The notes: generated by a model not told the origin, from the sequence alone. 13,413 nucleotides of DNA from Leptolyngbyaceae cyanobacterium SM1_3_5 (GCA_012031475.1 JAAUTJ010000056.1:1-13413), one strand, 5' to 3'. Counted from the first letter of the stretch, positions 1-8,718 are shown. Made by a program: numbers and translations.

Positions 1-648
1 CTAGCAAGTGTATTTCGGCAAATCGGCGGCGGCGCGTTTCCGCCCGTTGTTGAAACGTTCGATCGCGGCAAAACCATTTTCTTTTCCTGGTGATCCGGCT
101 GAGCGCGTTTATTTTCTGGTCAAAGGCGCGGTCAAGCTTTCGCGAGTCTACGAAGCCGGAGAAGAAATTACGGTCGCCCTTTTGCGCGAAAACTCGGTTT
201 TTGGCGTACTGTCGCTGATTACCGGACAGCGAGCCGATCGCTTCTATCACGCCGTTGCTTTCACTCCCGTTGAACTGCTCTCCGCGCCGATCGAGCAGGT
301 CGAAAAAGCCCTCAAAGACAATCCCGACCTGTCGATGATTTTGCTGCAAGGCTTGTCTTCGCGGATTCTGCAAACCGAATGATGATCGAAACTTTGGCGC
401 ATCGCGATATGGGGTCGCGTCTGGTCAGCTTTTTGCTGATCTTGTGCCGCGATTTTGGCATTCCTGGCAATGAGGGCATCACGATCGATCTCAAGCTCTC
501 CCACCAAGCGATTGCCGAAGCGATCGGCTCGACGCGCGTAACGGTGACGCGACTGCTGGGCGATCTGCGCCAAGACGAAATGATCTCCATTCACAAAAAG
601 AAAATTACGGTTCACAATCCGGTTGCCCTTAGCCAGCAGTTTACTTAG
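1..648 (+). CDS. ntcA: Global nitrogen regulator NtcA (5' partial, two compensating frameshifts)
   Basis: CRP/FNR-family DNA-binding regulator that activates nitrogen-assimilation genes in cyanobacteria in response to 2-oxoglutarate. The open frame at the left edge reads LASVFRQIGGGAFPPVVETF, close to residue 9 onward of known NtcA proteins, so about eight codons lie outside the window. The cyclic-nucleotide-like effector domain follows (FPGDPAERVYFLVKGAVKLS, then GEEITVALLRENSVFGVLS). The C-terminal helix-turn-helix is intact (LSHQAIAEAIGSTRVTVTRL), ending ALSQQFT. Two single-base changes break the frame. One extra T in the TTTT run at 82-85 splits IFF from PGDP. One missing A at 378-379 turns GAA-ATG into GAATGA, a premature stop between ILQTE and MMIETL. 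They cancel, giving about 215 residues of an expected 222-225. ntcA is conserved and highly important in cyanobacteria, so sequencing error is more likely than decay. The stop codon TAG is the first part of a G-rich repeat. Confidence 0.95.
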
Positions 649-716
649 GGGTTAGGGGTTGAGGGTTGGGGGTCAGGAAAGCACCCGACACCCGACACCT
701 GACACCCGACACCCCA
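646..716. repeat. G-rich run plus C-rich heptamer tandem repeat (STRR-like)
   Basis: Immediately after ntcA there is a G-rich segment (648-672) with four runs of three or more G separated by 2-4 bases, which satisfies the usual G-quadruplex pattern. It is followed at 683-715 by four tandem heptamers of ACCCGAC (the third is ACCTGAC) ending in ACCCC. The two halves are roughly complementary in composition and could pair as an imperfect hairpin. Short tandemly repeated heptamers between genes are well known in cyanobacterial genomes. Assignment to a named STRR class is not possible by eye. No gene is seen between 649 and 746. Confidence 0.8.
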
Positions 717-746
717 TAATAGAAGTCGCTGCACGATCGATCGAAC

Positions 747-2652
747 ATGAGAAAAAGCGCAATCTGGCTGGCTTGGAGCGGTGTAATGCTTTGGAGTTCA
801 GCAGCAGTCGCCCAGACGGAACAGCCGCTTGGCGTGGTTTATCCGCCGGACGGACATGAAACAACAGCAGCCCAGATTTTTCTGATCGGCACGGCTGCAC
901 CCACTGGGGAAGTGACGGTGAACGGTGAGCCGATCGATCGATCGCCCGCCGGACATTTCGCGCCGAGCTTTCCGCTCCAGCTTGGCGAAAATACCTTTAC
1001 GCTCCAGCGCGGCTCGGAAACGGTTGTGATTCGCGTCATCCGAAATTCAGCAGAACCGCCCGCCCCGATCGGTGCAGCATTTGGAGAAGGATCGCTTTCG
1101 CCCGCTGTGGATATTGCCCGAATGCCCGGTGAAACCGTTTGTTTTGGCGCGATCGCGCCTCCCAATGCTGCCGTTTCCGTCACGCTGGCTGGAATACAAG
1201 TTCCTTTGCTACCGCAGTCGGGCGCGATCGCTCTGCCGCCAAATTCCGCTGTTTTGACCAGCCAAAATCAGCCGATTTCCCTCACGGCTCAGCAGTATCG
1301 CGGTTGTGCCCCGCTTAATGCGTCGCCTGGGGCGCTGATCTATGGCAATTCCATTGTCACGGGTGCGGTTGTTCCTGGCGCTCCATCAGGGGTCGCGTTT
1401 GGGGCAGGGTCGCTGAGTTCTGACAATCGAACGATATCTTGGGCAGTGCTTCCGATGCTGAGCCAGTTTCAAGACTTGGGACAGCCTGAATTTCAACTGC
1501 AACTCAATGGCGAAACCGTGACGCAAACTGGAGCGGGGCGCGTTGAACTGCTGTCGCCCATCAATCCGCAGGTGGTGGAAGTGATTGCGGCATCGGGAAC
1601 GGCGCGATCGGGTGCAAGTACAGACTTTTCCCGCCTGACACCGCTGCCGACAGGAACCAGAGCCAGCGTGACCGGACGCGAAGGCGAATGGCTGAGGCTC
1701 GACTATGGCGCATGGATTCGATCGAGCGAAACGCGCACAGTGGAGAATGCCGCCCTGCCGCGATCGCTGATCCGCAGCGTTACGACAAGGCAGGCGAACG
1801 GCTGGACGGAAATCGTTTTCCCGCTTCAGGTTCCGGTTCCGGTCAGCGTCACTCAGGGCGATCGCACCTTTACCCTGACGCTGCACAATACGATCGCGCA
1901 GACCGACACAATTCGCGCTGATGCGGATGCGGTGATCGATCGGCTGGACTGGCAGCAGGTCGCGAGCGATCGCGTCCAATACACCTTCAGCCTCAAATCC
2001 GCTCAGCAGTGGGGCTACAAGCTGCGCTATGAGGGAACCAGCTTGATCCTCTCGCTACGGCATCCGCCTCAGCCGGGAACCCGTGAGCAGCCTTTGGCCG
2101 GAATGCGGATTTTGCTTGATCCCGGTCATGGTGGCCCCGAAGATTTGGGCGCACGTGGCCCTACCGGATATCCCGAAAAGGCACAAACGCTCGTGATCGC
2201 CAATCTGATTCGCCCGCGTCTGGAAGCGTTGGGCGCAACCGTCTTGATGACGCGAGAAGACGATGCCGATCTATTTCCGCAAGACCGCGTGAACTTGATT
2301 AACGAACTGGAGCCGACGATCGCTCTCAGCCTCCACTACAACGCCCTGCCTGATGACGGCAAACGCCGTAGAAACCGCAGGAATCAGCACCTTCTGGTAC
2401 AACGCTCAGGCTCACAATCTGGCGCAGGTGATCCACGATCAACTCGTGCAGCGGCTCGATCGCGCCTCGTATGGCGTCTACTGGAACAACCTCGCCCTCA
2501 CCCGTCCCACCGTCGCGCCTGCCGTTCTGCTGGAATTCGGCTTTATGATCAACCCGGAGGAATTCGAGTGGATTGTTGATCCGCAGCAGCAAGAGCGCCT
2601 TGCCGATGCGCTGGCGCAAAGTTTGGTCGATTGGCGCAGGTCGATCGAATAG
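747..2652 (+). CDS. amiC: N-acetylmuramoyl-L-alanine amidase, AmiC type with AMIN-like region (one frameshift)
   Basis: Zinc-dependent periplasmic amidase (Amidase_3 fold) that cleaves the bond between N-acetylmuramic acid and L-alanine of septal peptidoglycan during cell separation. An N-terminal signal peptide is visible (MRKSAIWLAWSGVMLWSSAAVAQ). A beta-rich region starting LGVVYPPDGHETTAAQIFLI is followed by an AMIN-like segment around residues 340-440, which normally targets the septum. The catalytic domain starts near residue 450: DPGHGG (H461), E477 in YPEKAQ, TREDD, SLHYNA (H530), and the catalytic glutamate in LLEFGFMINP (about residue 596). One extra A in the run at 2361-2363 shifts the frame between ALPDDG and NAVETAGIST. 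Restored length is about 634 residues, normal for the cyanobacterial form. No Shine-Dalgarno is obvious. It converges on the rhodanese gene with a 6-bp gap. Confidence 0.9.
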
Positions 2653-2658
2653 ACCGCC

Positions 2659-3108
2659 CTAAGCCCGCAAATTCGGCTGGAGCAACTGCCCCCAAACGCG
2701 ATCGAAGGGATGCACCTGCTGCACTCGTTTCCCATTGCGATACACAGGTCGCCCTTCGTTCGCCCATTCAAAAATTGAGCCTTCCAAATTTGCCGCCCGC
2801 GTGTAGCCCGCCTGCTGCAATCGATCGACCAGCCGCGACGATCGATATCCCACCGAACAATAAGCGACGATCGGCGCATCGAACGGTAAATCCAAGCTAG
2901 AAAAATCCTCGGTTCTCGGATCAATTCGCCGCGCATTCAAAAGGTGACTAACCGCAAATTCTGATTCAGTACGCACATCCAGCAAAACCAGAGATTCCGC
3001 TTCAATTTGCTTCGCCAATTCTGCGGTTGAAAGCTGTTTCACCTGCGGAAATTTACTGCGAATTTGGCGTTTGAGAAGTTGCCAGAGGAGCGATCGAAAA
3101 GCATCCAT
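2659..3108 (-). CDS. Rhodanese-like sulfurtransferase domain protein
   Basis: Single rhodanese-fold protein of 149 residues. The core runs from about residue 25 (LSTAELAKQIEAE) through LLDVRTESEFAVSHLLNARRI, which carries the conserved DVR-E-F-H-NA signature, to the active-site loop around C84 (AYCSVGYRSS). The catalytic cysteine is present, so persulfide transfer is plausible, although the substrate of such single-domain proteins is generally unknown. The first 20 residues are basic and amphipathic rather than a signal peptide. Its start is 35 bp beyond the stop of the small antitoxin-like gene on the same strand, so the two may be cotranscribed. The frame is intact. Confidence 0.9.
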   Translation of the reverse strand: MDAFRSLLWQLLKRQIRSKFPQVKQLSTAELAKQIEAESLVLLDVRTESEFAVSHLLNARRIDPRTEDFSSLDLPFDAPIVAYCSVGYRSSRLVDRLQQAGYTRAANLEGSIFEWANEGRPVYRNGKRVQQVHPFDRVWGQLLQPNLRA

Positions 3109-3143
3109 ATCGTCATTTCATCGATACATTTCTCGACGAGTTC

Positions 3144-3350
3144 TTATACTTGTTTAACCTGTTCAAGTGGAATAAAACCGTCTTCTGCAAGGGCAACTTG
3201 GGCATCAGCAAGATCTTCAGCATCTTCGAGTTCTTCAACCTGTGCTTGGTTCTGTTTGTAGCGCAAGAACAAGATGAAATTGAGAATTTCTTGCCACTGG
3301 TCTTGAGGAAGCTGGTCAAGACTTTGAATAATGAGTTCTTTAACGCTCAT
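3144..3350 (-). CDS. Small DUF2281/antitoxin-like protein
   Basis: A 68-residue acidic protein starting MSVKELIIQSLDQLPQDQW. The N-terminal layout (short helix, DQLPQDQWQEILNFILFL, then an acidic charged linker and an ending FIPLEQVKQV) matches, from memory, the DUF2281-like antitoxin-type proteins that are abundant in cyanobacteria and usually precede a RelE/ParE- or PIN-type toxin. No toxin gene follows: the next gene downstream is the rhodanese. Many relatives end a few residues further on, so the C-terminus could be slightly shortened by an indel. That it is a real gene is fairly likely (codon pattern, family resemblance, position). An antitoxin role is an inference. Confidence 0.6.
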   Translation of the reverse strand: MSVKELIIQSLDQLPQDQWQEILNFILFLRYKQNQAQVEELEDAEDLADAQVALAEDGFIPLEQVKQV

Positions 3351-3419
3351 TGTGCTGCTGCTAATGCTTCAGTGTCAGCCTAGCATAGATTATTAGTTCT
3401 TTTTGCAGCGTAATTTCTG

Positions 3420-4157
3420 ATGGCAACTCGACGGAACGATCTATCCTTCTACGATCGCATGGCTCCGCACTGGTGGAATCGATCGGCCAAAATTTTTGCA
3501 CTCAATCATTTGAATCCGCTCAGGTTTGAGTATTTCGATCGATTCGTTCCCGATTGGAAAGATTTGCGCGTTCTCGATGTCGGCTGCGGCGGCGGCTACA
3601 CCTGCGAGTTTTTAGCAAGTCGGGGCGCGATCGTGTCAGGAATTGATCAGTCACAAGCCTGCATCAACAGCGCGATCGAACACGCGAAGCAGAATTATTC
3701 GATCGAGTATCAACAAGGATTTGCGGAAAAGTTGCCTTATTCAGATCACAGTTTTGATGTGGTGGTTTGTGTGGATGTGCTGGAGCATATTGAGGATGTG
3801 GAAAGGGCGATCGCGCAAATTCAAAGAGTCTTAAAATCCGGTGGAATATTTCTATTTGACACGATTAATCGCACCTGGAAATCAAAAGTTGTGATGATTT
3901 GGCTGCTGGAAAATTTGCTGGGTGAAATTCCTAGCGGCGTTCATGACTGGCACAAGTTTATTTCGCCGGAAGAACTGAGGAACTATTTGGAGCGATCGCA
4001 ATTCTCAAACATCGATTTTCACGGCTTCAATCTGTTAGGAGAAACTATTTCTGAACAAATTTCTGCCTACCGCTACTACCGCAAAACGAAAAATTTTCGC
4101 GCTTCAATCAGTGACGATCTATCGGTCATGTATATCGGCAAAGCAATCTCAAAGTAG
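3420..4157 (+). CDS. Class I SAM-dependent methyltransferase, UbiG-like
   Basis: A 245-residue class I methyltransferase. Motif I is VLDVGCGGG at residues 51-59, the acidic end of strand beta2 is GIDQSQ (D76), and the motif around residues 112-126 is FDVVVCVDVLEHIED, followed by RVLKSGGIFLFDTINRT. The opening (LSFYDRMAPHWW) and the DTINRT-type segment resemble UbiG/3-demethylubiquinol O-methyltransferases, which is how such proteins are often annotated. Cyanobacteria make plastoquinone rather than ubiquinone, so the real substrate is uncertain. The ATG start has no clear Shine-Dalgarno. The 69-bp gap to the small gene on the other strand must hold divergent promoters. The last 9 bp overlap tail to tail with the ClC gene. 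Confidence 0.88.
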   Translation: MATRRNDLSFYDRMAPHWWNRSAKIFALNHLNPLRFEYFDRFVPDWKDLRVLDVGCGGGYTCEFLASRGAIVSGIDQSQACINSAIEHAKQNYSIEYQQGFAEKLPYSDHSFDVVVCVDVLEHIEDVERAIAQIQRVLKSGGIFLFDTINRTWKSKVVMIWLLENLLGEIPSGVHDWHKFISPEELRNYLERSQFSNIDFHGFNLLGETISEQISAYRYYRKTKNFRASISDDLSVMYIGKAISK

Positions 4158-6137
4158 TGCGGCTTCCGGTTCGATCGCGTCTGCTAATTCCACTTCAAGC
4201 TGTGAGCGCAGCAGTTCGCCTGTGCGGTGCAACCCTTGCGCTAGGGTAATGCTTTCTTGGGTCAGGACGCCGATCGCCTGATTGGGAGATTCGCGAGTCA
4301 CGATCGGCAACTGATGCAGGCCGCGTGTTGCCATCCGTGCGATCGCTTCGCTGAGCAGTTCATCGGGATAGGCCAGCAGAATGTCAGTCGTGCAAAGCTG
4401 GGCAATCGCGATTTCCAACAGGGTTTTGGTTTCGCCTTCGGATTTGGCTCGCATCAGCAGGCGATCGACATCGTGCAGCGTCACCAGTCCGACCAGTCGA
4501 TCGTCCGCCATCACAAACGCTGTATGGCAGCGCTGCTCCACCAGGGCAGTTCCGACGCTAGCAAGGGTGGCATCGCTGGCAACTTGCAGCGGCAAGGGTT
4601 GCAGCGCGGCGACCACCTGCAAGGGCGGCAGTTCATCCCAAGCGGAATGCAAATCCGACCGAAGCGGCAACGGTTCAGGCGCAGGGCGCACGGGAATGGC
4701 AGGTTCGCGAGGCTCGGCGGGATTGGACTCAGGTAGTTCTGTGACAGGTTCGATCGCCTCCTTGACAGCCTGCACAGATTTACTCGGTTCGCTGCGTTTG
4801 GCAGGCTCCAGCCATTCCACCAGCCAAACGCTCAGTCCGACCGCAGCCATCAGCGGCAGCACAATTCGATAGTCCTGCGTCAGTTCAAACAAAAGCAAAA
4901 TCGCCGTCAGCGGTGCGCGGACGCTGCCCGCCAGCACAGCCGCCATCCCGACCATTGCATAGGCGGGCGGCGAAGCCATGTAAGGGTGGAGCATCGGTAG
5001 GGCGATCGCCAACACCTTGCCATAAGCCGCACCCAGCGACGCGCCGAGAAACAAAGCGGGCGCAAAAATTCCACCGACAAAGCCGCTGCCGTAGCTCAAA
5101 GCGGTCATGATCAGCTTCACGACCAGCAGGGCGATCACCAAAGTCAGCGACAACTGCACATCTTGCAGGATCGATTCGACGGTTTCATAGCCGACGCCCA
5201 AAATCTGCGGTAGCCACAGGGCGACGATTCCCAGGCAAAAACCGCCGAAAACCGGATGCAACGGTTGGGGAATCCGAGCCAGCCACGCGAACGCGGGAAC
5301 TTGCCCCTGAAAGCACTGCTGCGATCGCCGCAACGCCTGCACATACAGCAGCGACACCAAACTCGCCAACACGCCCAACCCCACATACAGCGGTAGTTCC
5401 AGCAGGCTCCGCACTTCATAGGCAGGCAGGGCAAAGGCGGGCTGTGAACCAAGTCCGATTTGCGCGATCCAAGCGGCAACGACGGCAGAAAGCAAAACGA
5501 CGCTGACGGCAGAGGTGGCGAAGGTCGTACCCAAAACGACTTCGAGGGCAAAAAAGACTCCGGCGATCGGCGCATTAAATCCCGCCGCTAATCCTGCCGC
5601 CGCGCCCGCGCCCAGCAACAGCCGCTGCCGTTCCTGCGAAACCTGCAAGACTTGACCGAGCAGCAGGCCGAACGTTGCGCCAATTTCAACGCTGGGACCT
5701 TCGGGGCCAAGGGATGCGCCGCTGCCCAGCGAGATCGAGGCGGCGACCATTTTGGCGATCGGCTTCAGTGGCAGAAATTCTCGTCCGCTCTGGACGGCTT
5801 CCATCAGCGCACTCAGTCCGGGACCAAAGTCGCGAATCCGCCAGCGCAACAGGCAGATCACCAAGCCGCCCAAAATCGGAATCAAAGCCAGCGTCCACGC
5901 GCCCCAAACCGAAAGGAAGCTCAGCACTTCCCCCAGCATTAGATCGTGAACTAGGTGAATCAGCGCTCGGAACACGACGACGCCCGCGCCCGCTCCTGTG
6001 CCAATCAGCACAGCCAGCAGCAGCACGACGGATTCGGGTGAAGGTTGCAGGCGGTTTAGAAACTGCTTCAAACCTGAAGCTGTGCTGGGCGCGACAGGCT
6101 CAGGCGACAGCCTCTTAGCGGCGGGCGTGGAAGTCAT
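4149..6137 (-). CDS. ClC-family voltage-gated chloride channel/transporter with C-terminal CBS pair
   Basis: Membrane anion channel or exchanger of the ClC family, 662 residues from the chosen ATG (MTSTPAAKRLSPEP). A GTG at 6260 would add 41 residues but they do not look like ClC sequence. Family motifs in order: GPGLS (105-109, where E. coli ClC-ec1 has GSGIP), LGPEGPSVEIG with the gating glutamate E146, FNAPIAGVFFALEV (187-200), GGIFAPALFLG (from 356), and RAPLTAILLLFELTQDY with the conserved inner tyrosine Y424. The position matching the proton-relay Glu203 of ClC-ec1 appears to be V200. A Pro/Glu-rich linker (about 446-509) leads to two CBS domains (about 514-649), which bind adenine nucleotides in related proteins. 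The gene lies 133 bp downstream of the aldolase on the same strand. The frame is intact over nearly 2 kb. Confidence 0.92.
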   Translation of the reverse strand: MTSTPAAKRLSPEPVAPSTASGLKQFLNRLQPSPESVVLLLAVLIGTGAGAGVVVFRALIHLVHDLMLGEVLSFLSVWGAWTLALIPILGGLVICLLRWRIRDFGPGLSALMEAVQSGREFLPLKPIAKMVAASISLGSGASLGPEGPSVEIGATFGLLLGQVLQVSQERQRLLLGAGAAAGLAAGFNAPIAGVFFALEVVLGTTFATSAVSVVLLSAVVAAWIAQIGLGSQPAFALPAYEVRSLLELPLYVGLGVLASLVSLLYVQALRRSQQCFQGQVPAFAWLARIPQPLHPVFGGFCLGIVALWLPQILGVGYETVESILQDVQLSLTLVIALLVVKLIMTALSYGSGFVGGIFAPALFLGASLGAAYGKVLAIALPMLHPYMASPPAYAMVGMAAVLAGSVRAPLTAILLLFELTQDYRIVLPLMAAVGLSVWLVEWLEPAKRSEPSKSVQAVKEAIEPVTELPESNPAEPREPAIPVRPAPEPLPLRSDLHSAWDELPPLQVVAALQPLPLQVASDATLASVGTALVEQRCHTAFVMADDRLVGLVTLHDVDRLLMRAKSEGETKTLLEIAIAQLCTTDILLAYPDELLSEAIARMATRGLHQLPIVTRESPNQAIGVLTQESITLAQGLHRTGELLRSQLEVELADAIEPEAALL

Positions 6138-6270
6138 GGACGATACCCTGGGCGTTCCGTAATCTGCGCGATCCCGCAAGCGATCGCAAAGTCGCAGTGC
6201 TGTTTTTATTGTCGGGGATACTGCCCTGGATGTTGCGGCAAATCCGGGAAAAAGTGGCACGATCGCCCCA

Positions 6271-7341
6271 TTACACTGAGGCTTCGATCGGCGTCCGCTG
6301 GGTTAACCGCTGTACTGCGGCAATCAGCTTTTCGACGCTGGCCGGATCGGTGTCAAAGGCAGTCACGAGTCGCGCCGTTGTGGTGTTGCCCGTTTGGTCG
6401 GGGTAGAAATCGGCGTAGAACTGGAAGCCTTCGGACAAAAGAGCTTGGGCGATCGCAGTCGGAAACTGCACAACACCTCGTTTGCCTCGACCGGAAAGCA
6501 CAAGCGCACCGTTGGCAAATCGGTCAGAGCTTGCGCCAATCGTGCCGCCATTTGGTTCGCATGAGCGGCATGACGCAGCCACAAATCGTTTTGCAAATAG
6601 GCTTCAAGCTGAGCCGACAAAAAGCGCATTTTCGAGAACAAATGCCCCGCCCCGCTTGCGGCGATATTCAAAATCTTTTGCCAGGTCGCGATCGAAAAAC
6701 ACAACGGCTTCCGCAGCCATCGCGCCGTTTTTCGTCGCGCCAAACGACAAGACATCCACGCCCGATCGCCACGTGATATCCGCCGGAGAGCAGCCCAAAC
6801 TGACGATCGCATTCGCAAATCTCGCGCCGTCCATGTGCAGCTTCAGGCCGTGCGACTGGGCAACTTGGGCGATCGCCGCCACTTCCGATCGCGAATACAC
6901 CGTTCCCGCTTCGGTGGCCTGCGTCAGACTGATCGCGGCTGGCTGGACGTGATGGACGACACCCGCTCCGGCTTTTGCCAGAACAGCCGCGAGATCGTCA
7001 GCGGTGAGCTTGCCGTTGGGGGTCGATCGCGTGACGAGCTTTGCGCCTCCGGTGAAGAATTCCGGTGCGCCGCATTCGTCCACGTGAATGTGCGCGTCGC
7101 TGTGGCAGTAGATCGCGCCATAGACCGGGGAAATTGCTGACAGGGCGATCGCATTCGCCGCCGATCCGGTTGCGACGGGGAAAACGGCGACCGGAGTTTC
7201 AAATAAGTCGCTAAATTGCGTTTGGAGCCGCTGGGTAATGTCGTCGTTGCCGTAGGGCATGGCCGCGCCCGCATTGGCCGAGGCGATCGCCGCCAAAATT
7301 TCCGGTGCGATGCCCGTGACGTTATCACTGCAAAAATTCAT
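6271..7341 (-). CDS. ltaE: Low-specificity L-threonine aldolase (two compensating frameshifts)
   Basis: PLP-dependent fold-type I enzyme cleaving L-threonine or L-allo-threonine to glycine and acetaldehyde. The start (MNFCSDNVTGIAPEIL), PYGNDDITQRLQ, HMDGAR (D171, pairs with the pyridine nitrogen) and SFGATKNG (K204, the PLP Schiff-base lysine) are diagnostic. After FEYRRKRGG the frame shifts because of one extra C in the CCCC run at 6645-6648 (plus strand). The protein resumes with HLFSKMRFLSAQLEAYLQ. A second shift, one missing A near 6472-6473 (plus strand), separates FPVEANEV from VQFPTAIAQALLSEGFQFY. The shifts cancel, giving about 356 residues, a normal length, ending QRTPIEASV. A real pseudogene would not be expected to keep motifs this well across both breaks. 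The TPR gene ends 59 bp upstream on the same strand, so cotranscription is possible. Confidence 0.92.
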
Positions 7342-7400
7342 GGAACTGCTTCAAACTTCCGCTACTGGTTCTTTTCCCAGTATGAACGGTCGATCGAAAT

Positions 7401-8358
7401 CTAGGGTTCAGCCGGAGCAGTGGCCGCAGGTTCCGGCGATTCTGCCGCACCCGATGGGGCAGCGGGCGAGGTAGTCGGTGAGCTAGGCGCAGTCGGCGCA
7501 GCGTCCGGCGCGGCTCCCGGTGAAGGCGAAGCAGCAGGAGACGGTTGACCTTGGGCGAGTTGCTGAATTTGATCTTTATATTGTGCAGGGGCGAGCGCTT
7601 CGGCCTGGTTGAACAGCGATCGCGCCTCTTCGTCTTTATCTTGCGCCTGCAAAATTAGCGCTTTAGCTAAGACCGGGCGGAAATCTTCGGCATCGCCTTT
7701 GATCGCTTCGTCATAAACGGCGATCGCTTCGGTATCGCGCTCTTGCGTGGCATAAACGCGACCCAACAGCAGACGAACCGAGGTAACATCGATCGTTCCG
7801 GGCTGCGCTTTGTTGGCAGCATCTGCCGATCGCAGCGTGTCTTGCAGCAGGCCGACGGCGGCTTCGGGTCGGCCTTGCTGAAGCTGCAATTCCACAAAGC
7901 CTTGCAGCGCCCCGATGTCGCCCGGACGCTTGTTGAGCAGTTCACGATAGGCTTGGGCAGCGCCTTCGCGATCGCCCGACCGCAGCAGCACTTGCGCCAG
8001 CAAAATCGTGTAGCTCGAATCGGCGGGATTGAGTTCGGCCAGCTTTTTGATCGGGTCGATCGCCGCTTTAAGATCGCCCATTTGAATGCGCGTATCGACT
8101 AAGCCGCGCAGCAGCGTTTGATTATTCGGTTCACGCTCCTAGGGCAAGTTCAAAGCCGCGTGATTGCGTTTCCAGTTCGGCTTGGCGAGCCGCCGGACTG
8201 CTGGTGGCGGTTGGAGTGCGGCTCTCGCGCCATGCTTCGACAGCGGGATAGATCGCCACGCCGATAAAGGCGAGAACGGCCACGATCAAAACACTATTGA
8301 TGAGCCAGCGGTTGCGTTTATCGAATAGCACGGGCGATCGCTCCCAAATAACTGACAT
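7401..8358 (-). CDS. Membrane-anchored tetratricopeptide repeat protein (one frameshift)
   Basis: About 318 residues after repair. From the ATG chosen (MSVIWERSPVLFDKRNRWLI), one transmembrane helix at roughly 19-38 (NSVLIVAVLAFIGVAIYP) anchors the protein. The TTG three codons upstream is less likely as start. TPR-like helices cover about 65-275, including GRVYATQERDTEAIAVYDEA and KPLAELNP-like repeat edges such as KKLAELNPADSSY. The last 45 residues are a Pro/Ala/Ser tail. One extra C at 8138-8139 (plus strand) breaks FELAL from EREPNNQTLLRGL by creating an early stop. The protein probably serves as a scaffold at the cytoplasmic or thylakoid membrane, with the TPR region on the side opposite the short basic N-terminus. 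Partners are unknown. It is transcribed away from the 8723 gene. Confidence 0.85.
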
Positions 8359-8373
8359 CTTAACCAATGCCCA

Positions 8374-8400
8374 TTATTAACGACATTGCCTCGATCGCAA
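8374..8400 (-). promoter_or_regulatory. Possible sigma-70-type promoter for the TPR gene
   Basis: Reading the minus strand, TTGCGA (8395-8400) stands 15 bases before TAATAA (8374-8379), about 15 bp ahead of the ATG at 8358. The overlapping ATAATG gives a 17-base spacer. The leader would be very short, and this is a pattern match only. Confidence 0.22.
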
Positions 8401-8712
8401 GACTCGGTTTGTAAAATTCAGCAACAAGATTCGATCGCCAATCATGAGCATTGCGTGAATTTGCCTGACGTTGAGGATCGCGTCTGTATAAACAATCTGT
8501 ATGAACAAATCGAACCGCAATTCAGGGGAAGATGACCGTCTTTCTGTAGAGACTCGGTAAAATTCTTGCGGATGCTAACCTAGTGTGTAACTTGCGTTGG
8601 TATTCTGCTGTAAAGAGAAGCAAACAGCGTTTGTCTGTTGCGATCGAGGCGATCGCCTCAGCTTTGTCATGGTCATCTGCTTATCGCCCTGCGGTGAGTG
8701 GACAGTCTCGCT

Positions 8713-8718
8713 AGGAGG
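8713..8718 (+). promoter_or_regulatory. Strong Shine-Dalgarno for the 8723 gene
   Basis: AGGAGG lies four bases before the ATG at 8723. This is a full anti-16S match with rather short spacing, and it supports that start even though the following 100 codons are low complexity. Most other genes in this window have no clear Shine-Dalgarno. Confidence 0.75.

Noticed and set aside
379..382. Programmed frameshift or ATGA stop-start coupling in ntcA
   Set aside because: The ATGA looks like coupled translation, but NtcA is one polypeptide in known cyanobacteria, and a second opposite shift at 82-85 would also be needed. A missing A explains it better.
1386..1979. 197-residue open frame antisense to the amidase
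   Set aside because: Cys/Arg/Ser-rich composition with no motif. The plus strand encodes recognisable amidase here.
3113..3319. Toxin partner overlapping the antitoxin-like gene
   Set aside because: This frame overlaps most of the gene on the same strand and is Ser/Lys/Asn-rich without any toxin motif. It is a frame shadow.
6138..6260. N-terminal extension of ClC from a GTG at 6260
   Set aside because: The extra 41 residues show no membrane or ClC character, and the ATG at 6137 gives a normal cytoplasmic N-terminus.
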